Shown here piece after piece: positions 18,989 through 25,032 of a stretch of DNA of 35,162 nucleotides. Source of the DNA: a virus. How positions within the stretch are numbered: position 1 is the stretch's first letter; every line of letters begins with the position of its first letter. The stretch spans positions 1 through 35,162 of IMG/VR virus record IMGVR_UViG_3300042867_000389. The stretch is one strand, 5' to 3'. Both the position numbers and the translations under genes were made by a program. The notes under the pieces are model-generated. The model saw only the letters and a list, made by a program, of their open reading frames with translations. It did not search any database and was not told the DNA's origin.

Positions 18989-19491
18989 GTCTTGTTGAAA
19001 CGCATCAGTTTTCCACCGATGTAAAGTTTTCCGTTCTTAAACTTGACCTTTTCGGTCTTCAACAATACCTGATAGAACAGGTAGAGCGAACGATCACGGC
19101 CGTAAGCTTCCACTTCCCAAGGCCAGTTAAGGTAATCTTCCATTGAGTTAGTCAACTTGAAGGTCTTTCCCTGCCACTTTGCGGTGATCAACTCGGAAGA
19201 CAACTCACCACGGGCATACTGCTTCACATGCACCATCTCATGCGCGAGGCATTGGAGCATCTTATACCTCTGCATTCCTGGACGAATACCAATCTCAAAG
19301 GAACGAGGACGCCGTTCAGCATCAAGAGGATTGCAACAACCCTCATTTTTTCCCTGATCCTCGATACGGATTTCGAAATCAAGGTTCTTGGCTAAACGCT
19401 CACCCATCACATAGTTGGCAAAGAATGCGGTAGCGAATTTGATTTCCGCCTTACACATGTGCTTAGCCTTGCCGATGATCTTAATGTCCAT
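18985..19491 (-). CDS. SprT-like zinc metallopeptidase
   Basis: 168 residues. LAHEMVHVKQYARGELSS (H84, E85, H88) and WEVEAYGRD (E126/E128) form the HExxH...E zinc site. Length and the SxxxW-G spacer fit SprT-like phage proteins. Bacterial and eukaryotic relatives cleave DNA-bound proteins, but phage members are untested. CC in EGCCNP may be structural. Part of the early small-gene run. A second HExxH site with similar local sequence is in the 913-residue fusion. Confidence 0.82.
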   Translation of the reverse strand: MDIKIIGKAKHMCKAEIKFATAFFANYVMGERLAKNLDFEIRIEDQGKNEGCCNPLDAERRPRSFEIGIRPGMQRYKMLQCLAHEMVHVKQYARGELSSELITAKWQGKTFKLTNSMEDYLNWPWEVEAYGRDRSLYLFYQVLLKTEKVKFKNGKLYIGGKLMRFNKT

Positions 19492-19496
19492 TAGTT

Positions 19497-19685
19497 TTAG
19501 TCCTCAATTGTAATTGCATCAATACCGAACTCTTCCCAGTCCATGTACCATGAATTACTTTCTTTCATCTTTGTAATTTTTCTCTCGGCGCCTTCTCTCG
19601 TTTTGTAGTAGCCGAGAATTTTGATATCGGATCTAGAAGCCCAATCAAATCGAGCCGTTAGACCAACCGCAGCATAAACTTTCAT
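19497..19685 (-). CDS. 62-residue hypothetical protein
   Basis: MKVYAAVGLTARFDWASRSD then IKILGYYKTREGAERKITKM; alternating strand/helix as in small alpha-beta phage proteins. ATG abuts the TAA of the upstream gene. No family recognised. Confidence 0.75.
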   Translation of the reverse strand: MKVYAAVGLTARFDWASRSDIKILGYYKTREGAERKITKMKESNSWYMDWEEFGIDAITIED

Positions 19686-19943
19686 TTACTTTGCCTTTAT
19701 CATCGCCATGAAGTCCGCGACCTCATCAGCCTTAACCCAACCCTTGACCTTACCATTTTCGGTGTCAAAGTAATACCAGTTGTCATCCTTGTCCCAAGCG
19801 GCAATCTCAGCATCAACACTCTGGCCGTGATGATCACGATCCGAGATATAGTTGCCCTTGCCGAATTGAACCGAGACAGTCCAACCGTTTGCGAAGGTCA
19901 TGTGAAAGCCATTCATATAGGCATTTCTATCGGTGCTAAACAT
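19686..19943 (-). CDS. 85-residue hypothetical phage protein
   Basis: YMNGFHMTFANGWTVSVQFG, GNYISDRDHHGQSVDAEIAA and WYYFDTENGKVKGW describe a beta-rich domain with a conserved WTVSVQ strand seen in many phage and bacterial small proteins of unknown role. TAATG overlap with the gene upstream. Confidence 0.78.
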   Translation of the reverse strand: MFSTDRNAYMNGFHMTFANGWTVSVQFGKGNYISDRDHHGQSVDAEIAAWDKDDNWYYFDTENGKVKGWVKADEVADFMAMIKAK

Positions 19944-20161
19944 TATTCTTCCTCACGCCAGTTGCTCCACACTACAATTCCAGTATCCATTTCAGGTTCC
20001 GCATCAACGGTAAACTGACGGATAACGAGATCACGGTAGAAAATTGAGTCCGAGCAATCCCGAGTATATCGCTGTACCGCAATCATAGCGGTATCAAGGG
20101 ACGAATATACACCCAAGATTATTTGGTTTTCATAGGTCGATTCGTATGCCAGAATAAACAT
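19943..20161 (-). CDS. 72-residue hypothetical protein
   Basis: MFILAYESTYENQIILGVYS then SLDTAMIAVQRYTRDCSDSI. Start fixed by the TAATG overlap at 20161 (a TTG further upstream lies inside the previous gene). TAATG again at the end. Unknown function. Confidence 0.75.
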   Translation of the reverse strand: MFILAYESTYENQIILGVYSSLDTAMIAVQRYTRDCSDSIFYRDLVIRQFTVDAEPEMDTGIVVWSNWREEE

Positions 20162-20301
20162 TATTCTAATTCCCCATGCATAAGCATTGAATAGAAGCCC
20201 CAAGCCATGAAGCCGAAGCCGATGGTGCCCATCACAATCTGTAAGCCAAGACCAGTCGTGGCCGAAGCGCCCAGAACCATACCGAGTAGAAATCTAAGCA
20301 T
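20161..20301 (-). CDS. 46-residue small membrane protein
   Basis: MLRFLLGMVLGASATTGLGL then QIVMGTIGFGFMAWGFYSML and MHGELE; two hydrophobic Gly-rich segments. TAATG at both ends. Found by following the coupling chain. Function unknown. Confidence 0.72.
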   Translation of the reverse strand: MLRFLLGMVLGASATTGLGLQIVMGTIGFGFMAWGFYSMLMHGELE

Positions 20302-20396
20302 TAGAGCACCCACGAATAAATCGTTGACCAGAACCAGACAAGATATGCAATCACTGCAATGAAGAGCGAAACGCGGACAAAAATTTCAAGGGCCAT
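20301..20396 (-). CDS. 31-residue single-span membrane microprotein
   Basis: MALEIFVRVSLFIAVIAYLV then WFWSTIYSWVL: one membrane helix. TAATG overlaps with both neighbours support translation. Unknown function. Confidence 0.68.
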   Translation of the reverse strand: MALEIFVRVSLFIAVIAYLVWFWSTIYSWVL

Positions 20397-20821
20397 TAGA
20401 GCCATCCATCCTGATAGTTGTGAGCCACATAGTCAATCGGAAGCGGAGCTTCATCGCGCTTGATGTTCTCTTCCTCAGCGTCTTCCTGAATGTAGATCAT
20501 CTCCTGAGCGCGCCACTCTTCCTCGCGCTTGATCTCGTCTTCCATCATGCGGCTGAGAAGGCTAATCTCGTGTTCCAGTTCCTCGTCGGACATGTCCTTG
20601 AGGTTGATGTGGCGCGGGCGACAACCCGTAACATCCTTGTACATCTCCCAGAAGAAACTTTCGTTTTCGTATCGCTTGAACTGAGCCACGGTCGTGACGC
20701 CCATCTCAGCCCAGAAATCGAGTTCCTCGACATAAAGACCAGTCCAGCGGTTATCGGGATCTTCAGCCACCCAAGACCGCTTCTCAGCATTGAGGGCAGC
20801 GAGGTGTTCAGCGAGGGTCAT
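20396..20821 (-). CDS. 141-residue acidic hypothetical protein
   Basis: MTLAEHLAALNAEKRSWVAE, then DPDNRWTGLYVEELDFWAEM and a long charged helix rich in Glu (LEHEISLLSRMMEDEIKREE). GGAG lies seven nt before the ATG at 20821, chosen over ATGs that sit in the promoter. First gene of the TAATG-coupled operon running to 19497. No family recognised. Confidence 0.8.
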   Translation of the reverse strand: MTLAEHLAALNAEKRSWVAEDPDNRWTGLYVEELDFWAEMGVTTVAQFKRYENESFFWEMYKDVTGCRPRHINLKDMSDEELEHEISLLSRMMEDEIKREEEWRAQEMIYIQEDAEEENIKRDEAPLPIDYVAHNYQDGWL

Positions 20822-20845
20822 AGTGTTCTCCGTCATCATATACTA

Positions 20846-20874
20846 TAGATAAGATCGGCAAGTCGGTTTTTCAA
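20846..20874 (-). promoter_or_regulatory. Early-type promoter 2 (TTGAAA-N17-TATCTATAGTAT)
   Basis: TTGAAA, 17 nt (with ACCGACTTGCC), TATCTATAGTATATGA; 25 nt before the 141-residue gene. Second of three near-identical copies. Confidence 0.8.
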
Positions 20875-20914
20875 GAGCGATAAACGCAACACTGATATGC
20901 GCGGAATGCATGAC

Positions 20915-21121
20915 TTACTGGTAAACCTGAGCTTGAATTTGGTTCCCGATCCGAACCCAAGTCACTTCGTCATATCCTAACTTGCGGATCTCATTGGCAA
21001 TCATCTGGTTGCGGGCGCGATGGTCATAACGCAGGTCATCCCAAAACAACTTCCGCGTGTCCCAAAGGGTCTCTACGGCATTACGGAAAGCTTGACGTTC
21101 CACGAAATGAAGTCTGGCCAT
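20915..21121 (-). CDS. 68-residue basic hypothetical protein
   Basis: MARLHFVERQAFRNAVETLW then DTRKLFWDDLRYDHRARNQM and a C-terminal TWVRIGNQIQAQVYQ. AAGGAAAA precedes the ATG at 21121 and a strong early promoter lies 25 nt upstream. Helical and basic, possibly an early host-takeover protein; no family recognised. Confidence 0.78.
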   Translation of the reverse strand: MARLHFVERQAFRNAVETLWDTRKLFWDDLRYDHRARNQMIANEIRKLGYDEVTWVRIGNQIQAQVYQ

Positions 21122-21145
21122 AGTAGTTTTCCTTCTCATATACTA

Positions 21146-21174
21146 TAGATAAGTATGACAAGGTCGAATTTCAA
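21146..21174 (-). promoter_or_regulatory. Early-type promoter 3 (TTGAAA-N17-TATCTATAGTAT)
   Basis: TTGAAA, 17 nt (with CGACCTTGTC), TATCTATAGTATATGA before the 68-residue gene. Third of three copies. Confidence 0.8.
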
Positions 21175-21195
21175 GGGTCGCGACCAACAAAAAAG

Positions 21196-21212
21196 TGCGA
21201 CAACCTGTCGCA
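21196..21212. repeat. Perfect 7-bp palindrome
   Basis: TGCGACA-ACC-TGTCGCA in the noncoding segment. Could be a protein-binding site or hairpin. Confidence 0.6.
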
Positions 21213-21214
21213 GT

Positions 21215-21269
21215 GCTAAGTGCTTGATTTTATTGGGTTTTGATAATGAGCTAAGTGCTTGATTTTATT
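21215..21269. repeat. 20-bp direct repeat, two copies
   Basis: GCTAAGTGCTTGATTTTATT at 21215-21234 and again at 21250-21269 with no mismatch. Lies between the palindrome and the GC-rich array. Confidence 0.85.
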
Positions 21270-21290
21270 AGAACTTGTCCAGACGCAATA

Positions 21291-21367
21291 GGAGCAGGCT
21301 GGAGCGGGGTTCTGGCACGGGGTATGATTGCTCCAACCCGCTCCTAGACCCGTCTCCAGCCCGTTCC
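21291..21367. repeat. GC-rich iteron-like array with inverted arms
   Basis: On the minus strand the unit GGARCGGGYT recurs four times in series (GGAACGGGCT, GGAGACGGGTC, GGAGCGGGTT, GGAGCAATC) and twice on the plus strand (GGAGCAGGCT, GGAGCGGGGTT). Left and right arms (21291-21309 and 21349-21367) are imperfect 19-bp inverted repeats. Markedly higher GC than its surroundings. No gene in 21175-21407. Candidate origin, control region or acquired element. Confidence 0.65.
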
Positions 21368-21407
21368 TCCACGTTATTTGTGGATTATTTCATGGTCTTT
21401 CCGACCG

Positions 21408-21644
21408 TCATTCGTGGAGAATAGCACTAAACTCACGGTTGATATCTCTGTAATTTGCAACTTCCTGCAAAATGAAGCTGGGAGTGAACCCATCAAATGC
21501 CCCACCCGCGCTTAGAAATTCACAATAGCTGTCGGCATCGTCCTCAAACTCAAATGCTCTAATGAGTTGTTCGGTATCTTGTTCCATAACACACCAGATA
21601 TAATCGTTGTCCTCAGTCCGTAACGCAATAACATTGTACTTCAT
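21408..21644 (-). CDS. 78-residue acidic hypothetical protein
   Basis: MKYNVIALRTEDNDYIWCVM then EQDTEQLIRAFEFEDDADSY. AAGGAG lies about ten nt before the ATG at 21644; an earlier ATG at 21668 overlaps the helicase stop as ATGA. Mixed alpha-beta pattern, no family recognised. Last gene of the replication operon. Confidence 0.75.
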   Translation of the reverse strand: MKYNVIALRTEDNDYIWCVMEQDTEQLIRAFEFEDDADSYCEFLSAGGAFDGFTPSFILQEVANYRDINREFSAILHE

Positions 21645-21664
21645 TTCACTTCTTCTCCTTGCTA

Positions 21665-23056
21665 TCATACTTTTAATCCTCTAAACTTATCCTTTGTATT
21701 ACCAAATTGTTTTTGAGGAATTTTAGAGATACTAGAGGTCTGTCCACTGTCAACGATATCCATTTGTGCAGATTGTTCCACATCAAATAGCTTCATCTTT
21801 GCCTTTTCAATACCAATCACAAACCGCTTGTTCGATGAAGGATCAGCATAACGATTCTTCAACTGCTTTACCATAATCTGTCCTAACTGTTCTAGCTGTT
21901 CTGTAGAAATAAGAGCAGCCATAAAGTCAGCGGTTGCAGGTAGACCGAACGATTCAGATGTGTTTGTTAGATCAACGTCTGAGTTATCAAAGCCCTGACG
22001 ATTTGTCTGAGTGGCAGACACAACGGGAACTTCAAACTCAACAGCAAGTCCACGCAGTTCTTCTGCGATACTCTTGATGTAGGTATAACTGTTCACGTTA
22101 CCACCAGGCTTGATACGAGCAGATGCACAGATGTTAAGATAATCAATGTAGATGATTTCAGGAACAAAAGACTTCTTCAAACTCAACTCATTCAGCAATG
22201 ATTTGAAATGAAGAGTGGATGCAGAGGCAGTTGGATATTCTTTTACAATAAGCTTACCGTTGGACTTGTTCTTAAGTGCAGCAGCTTTCTTAAGATACAT
22301 GTCTTCAGGAAGAACTAAAAGATCATCAATTGCAATGTTCATTAGATTGGCATCGATGCGCTTTGCAACTTCTTCTTCTGCAAGTTCCATAGTAATGTAT
22401 AAAACGTTTCTACCTTGTGAGATATTAGCAGCAGCCATATGACACATAGTCAGAGACTTACCAACACCAGTACCTGCAAGAAAGATATTCAATGTCTTCT
22501 TGCTAAAACCATTCTTGGTAATCTTGTTAAAGAATTCTAGATCGAAAGGAAGCTTATGTTCGACACGATGATAGTACTCATATCGTTCTTCAAACTCTTC
22601 GAAATAATCATGTCCAACGTTAGGATCGAATGTCACAGCAAGAGCTTGTGTCAAAAGATCGGGAATGGCGCCCTTCGTGAGAGCGCCATTCTTGTTGTTC
22701 ATAATTTCGATAGATTGCATAATCGCATTATAGATTGCTTTCTCTTGACAAAACTTTTCAGTCGAATCAAGAAGCCAGTCACCATTAGTGTCAACAGCAT
22801 CCTTTTGGATTTCTTTGATCACTTCACTGGCAGCTTTGGCTTGATCAGCAGTTAGATTTCGTAGAGAATCTACCTCAATCAAAAGTGCGTCAGCAGTAGG
22901 AAGATTGTTGTACTTCAAAGTGAAATCATGAATCTCGTTAAAGATCATTCTTTCCACTTCATCACTGAAATACTCAGTCTTCAGAAACGGAAGAACTCTC
23001 CTCATATACGATTCGTTCTTCAACAGATTCTTCAGAATTACCTTCTCTATTTGCAC
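21665..23056 (-). CDS. 41: Replicative DNA helicase, T4 gp41/DnaB-like
   Basis: 463 residues. N-terminal domain (QIEKVILKNLLKNESYMRRV...) matches the gp41 N-terminus. RecA-fold domain: Walker A AGTGVGKS (about 194-201), ITMELAEEEVAKRID, Walker B PEIIYIDYLNI and SATQTNRQG. Hexameric ring that unwinds DNA 5'-3' ahead of the polymerase and hosts the primase. GTG start at 23056 with GGAG seven nt upstream; alignment with gp41 supports it. It overlaps the 118-residue gene by about 80 nt. The C-terminus (IPQKQFGNTKDKFRGLKV) may bind partners. Confidence 0.93.
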   Translation of the reverse strand: MQIEKVILKNLLKNESYMRRVLPFLKTEYFSDEVERMIFNEIHDFTLKYNNLPTADALLIEVDSLRNLTADQAKAASEVIKEIQKDAVDTNGDWLLDSTEKFCQEKAIYNAIMQSIEIMNNKNGALTKGAIPDLLTQALAVTFDPNVGHDYFEEFEERYEYYHRVEHKLPFDLEFFNKITKNGFSKKTLNIFLAGTGVGKSLTMCHMAAANISQGRNVLYITMELAEEEVAKRIDANLMNIAIDDLLVLPEDMYLKKAAALKNKSNGKLIVKEYPTASASTLHFKSLLNELSLKKSFVPEIIYIDYLNICASARIKPGGNVNSYTYIKSIAEELRGLAVEFEVPVVSATQTNRQGFDNSDVDLTNTSESFGLPATADFMAALISTEQLEQLGQIMVKQLKNRYADPSSNKRFVIGIEKAKMKLFDVEQSAQMDIVDSGQTSSISKIPQKQFGNTKDKFRGLKV

Positions 23057-23330
23057 TATCAATCTCCGCTATATCAATGATTAAGGTATTGAGAACTAAT
23101 CCAAGGTGCTGCTGAAAATACTCATCTTCACGAAGCTTGTCTTCCTTAAATTTGCCAGGTGACAATATCTCATATGCAAATCGCAATGTGGCTGTGTCAT
23201 CCTCATTCTCACGAACACCAACGTTTGTATAACGATAGATGATGCCCTTGTAAGCTTCCGTCAGCAACTCAATTGCTGAAGTCTCTGTATTATACACTTC
23301 ACTGAAACGAAAATCAACACCTAAAATCAT
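22974..23330 (-). CDS. 118-residue hypothetical protein between uvsX and 41
   Basis: Starts MILGVDFRFSEVYNTETSAI, with YRYTNVGVRENEDDTATLRF and an acidic Ser/Glu tail that overlaps the helicase start. ATGA overlap with the membrane protein upstream. Position between uvsX and 41 suggests a replication accessory role, which is inference. Confidence 0.8.
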   Translation of the reverse strand: MILGVDFRFSEVYNTETSAIELLTEAYKGIIYRYTNVGVRENEDDTATLRFAYEILSPGKFKEDKLREDEYFQQHLGLVLNTLIIDIAEIDSANREGNSEESVEERIVYEESSSVSED

Positions 23331-23518
23331 TGATTATCTCCCTCACGATAGGTCTTATACAGCATGTAGATGAATCCTAATGGAAACAACAAAAGAAATA
23401 TACCATTCGTCAGAATTGCAATGCCAACACCGACAAATAGAAGTAGTATTAGAGTTACTGCGGCACAAACCATGAAGATAGCACCGTATTTGTCATTAGC
23501 TTTTTCAAGGAAACTCAT
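23327..23518 (-). CDS. 63-residue membrane protein with two spans
   Basis: YGAIFMVCAAVTLILLLFVG and ILTNGIFLLLFPLGFIYMLY are two membrane segments joined by a short turn; ends KTYREGDNQ. TAATG with uvsX upstream and ATGA with the next gene, so tightly coupled in the replication operon. Function unknown. Confidence 0.82.
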   Translation of the reverse strand: MSFLEKANDKYGAIFMVCAAVTLILLLFVGVGIAILTNGIFLLLFPLGFIYMLYKTYREGDNQ

Positions 23519-24570
23519 TATTCTTCCTCCACTGCTGCAACATTAGACTTGCCATAGAGGAACTCATCCTTACACTTTTCGTCAATCTGGTCGAGAATAT
23601 CCTTAGTGAAATACTTCTCAGGATTCTTTTCGATTGCTGATTCGAATGCTTTAGTTCCATCAGGAAGTTCGTAACGGGTTGTTACCTTCTTGAAGATACC
23701 AAACTTCTCTGCGAGGTCAAGAAGACCATAGTATGGATCAAGACCAGTTGCATAGTCAAGGAGAGTTTCGACCTTCTTATTCTCGATTGTCAAACGCGCC
23801 TTCTTGAGATTTGCGGTGATGATAGCACCAGTAATGGAGTTATCGGACTTGTCTTTGTCCTTCTTCTTGGACAGGAAGAGAATAGTAGACGCAGCATATT
23901 CAAGACCAGAACCACCACCCATCTTCTTAGTTGGGACATAAGCACCAACAACATCATAAACGTGATTTGTCACGATGAGAGGAACTTTGGCCTTGCCAAG
24001 CTTTAGAGTGAGAACACGGAAAGCACCACGAACAAGCTGTGCGCGTGTCATATCGCGCGTGTCTTTACCATCAGCAATATCTTCCATCTCTTTCGTAGTA
24101 GAAAGATTGCCAAGTGAGTCAAGAACAAAGAGCATCTGAGGACGATCCTTTTCATTCTTACTTTCAATATACTTGTCGAGGATCTTTACGGCTTGAGTGC
24201 GGAACTCTTGGATAGTTGCGACCGGCACAACAGCAACTCGCTTTGTGTCAATCTCTCTATCTGCCAGCATTTGCTTAGATATTGCGGATTCGGATTCGAA
24301 GTAGAAGACGAATCCTGTTTCGTTGTCTCTGAGGAATTGTCGGACGATGTTAATCGCATAAAAGGTCTTTCCGGTTGAAGGTTCACCTGCAAGCGCGGTA
24401 ACCTTGTTAGCAGGAAGGCCGCCGTAAATACTACCAGAAAGCAAAGCATTGAGACTATAGCTGCCGGTACCAATGAACCCAGTAACATCACCAGCTTCCA
24501 CGCCTTCGTCTGCGATTCCTGCGTATTCATTATCAATCTCCTTTAGTAGGGAGTTAAACATATTACTCAT
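23518..24570 (-). CDS. uvsX: UvsX, RecA-like recombinase
   Basis: 350 residues. Walker A GEPSTGKT (62-69), VFYFESESA with the catalytic Glu, Walker [12 protein letters not shown], and LIVTNHVYD match T4 UvsX. It polymerises on single-stranded DNA for strand exchange in recombination-dependent replication and repair. Acidic C-terminal tail AAVEEE. GGAG lies seven nt before the ATG. A hairpin whose loop repeats the ribosome-site sequence lies about 26-45 nt upstream and a CTAAATA box at 24619. First gene of a coupled operon to 21408. Confidence 0.95.
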   Translation of the reverse strand: MSNMFNSLLKEIDNEYAGIADEGVEAGDVTGFIGTGSYSLNALLSGSIYGGLPANKVTALAGEPSTGKTFYAINIVRQFLRDNETGFVFYFESESAISKQMLADREIDTKRVAVVPVATIQEFRTQAVKILDKYIESKNEKDRPQMLFVLDSLGNLSTTKEMEDIADGKDTRDMTRAQLVRGAFRVLTLKLGKAKVPLIVTNHVYDVVGAYVPTKKMGGGSGLEYAASTILFLSKKKDKDKSDNSITGAIITANLKKARLTIENKKVETLLDYATGLDPYYGLLDLAEKFGIFKKVTTRYELPDGTKAFESAIEKNPEKYFTKDILDQIDEKCKDEFLYGKSNVAAVEEE

Positions 24571-24595
24571 ATTGATTCTCCAATATTATGATTAT

Positions 24596-24615
24596 CGTCA
24601 AGATTCTCCTTGACG
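24596..24615 (-). promoter_or_regulatory. Hairpin upstream of uvsX with ribosome-site-like loop
   Basis: CGTCAAG-GAGAAT-CTTGACG on the minus strand. The loop GAGAAT repeats the core of the uvsX ribosome site GGAGAATC. Could be an autogenous operator or a cupin-gene terminator. Confidence 0.45.
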
Positions 24616-24618
24616 CCG

Positions 24619-24625
24619 TATTTAG
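24619..24625 (-). promoter_or_regulatory. CTAAATA box
   Basis: CTAAATAC 49 nt before uvsX, overlapping the last codon region of the cupin gene. Confidence 0.35.
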
Positions 24626-25011
24626 CAGCGAACGATATCGTCCTCACTGCATATATCACCCATCTGAACTTCAATCGCAATCAAAGTTTCATGAAGGTGA
24701 GTATTCGTAATCTTGTGTAGAGCCATGCGAGGCACATGAAATGATTCGCCCTTACTAATAGTAAAGATATTACCATCAACGATGACCTTGCCTTCACCCT
24801 GTACAATCGTCCAATGTTCCGAACGATGATTGTGGTATTGAAGTGAGATTGCCTGATCAGGAAGAATGTGTAGGCGCTTTACCTTGTATCCCTGATCAAC
24901 ATCAAGAACATGCCACGTTCCCCAGGTACGCCTTACAGTTTGAATATATGGTTGATTACGCTGTGATACAATATCTTCCATAATTTGGTCAAAATCTCTA
25001 TCGTCTGTCAT
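24622..25011 (-). CDS. Cupin, mannose-6-phosphate isomerase type II-like
   Basis: 129 residues. RTWGTWHVLDVDQGYKVKRL followed by HILPDQAISLQYHNHRSEHW and TIVQGEGKVIVDG is the pattern of the C-terminal cupin of type II phosphomannose isomerase/GDP-mannose pyrophosphorylase; the metal-binding H-x-H...E...H is visible. Free-standing copies occur in T4-like cyanophages. It may interconvert mannose- and fructose-phosphate or bind sugar phosphates; not proven. GAGG precedes the ATG. Sits between DNA polymerase and uvsX. Confidence 0.85.
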   Translation of the reverse strand: MTDDRDFDQIMEDIVSQRNQPYIQTVRRTWGTWHVLDVDQGYKVKRLHILPDQAISLQYHNHRSEHWTIVQGEGKVIVDGNIFTISKGESFHVPRMALHKITNTHLHETLIAIEVQMGDICSEDDIVRC

Positions 25012-25032
25012 ATCTACCTCAATACTGTTTAA

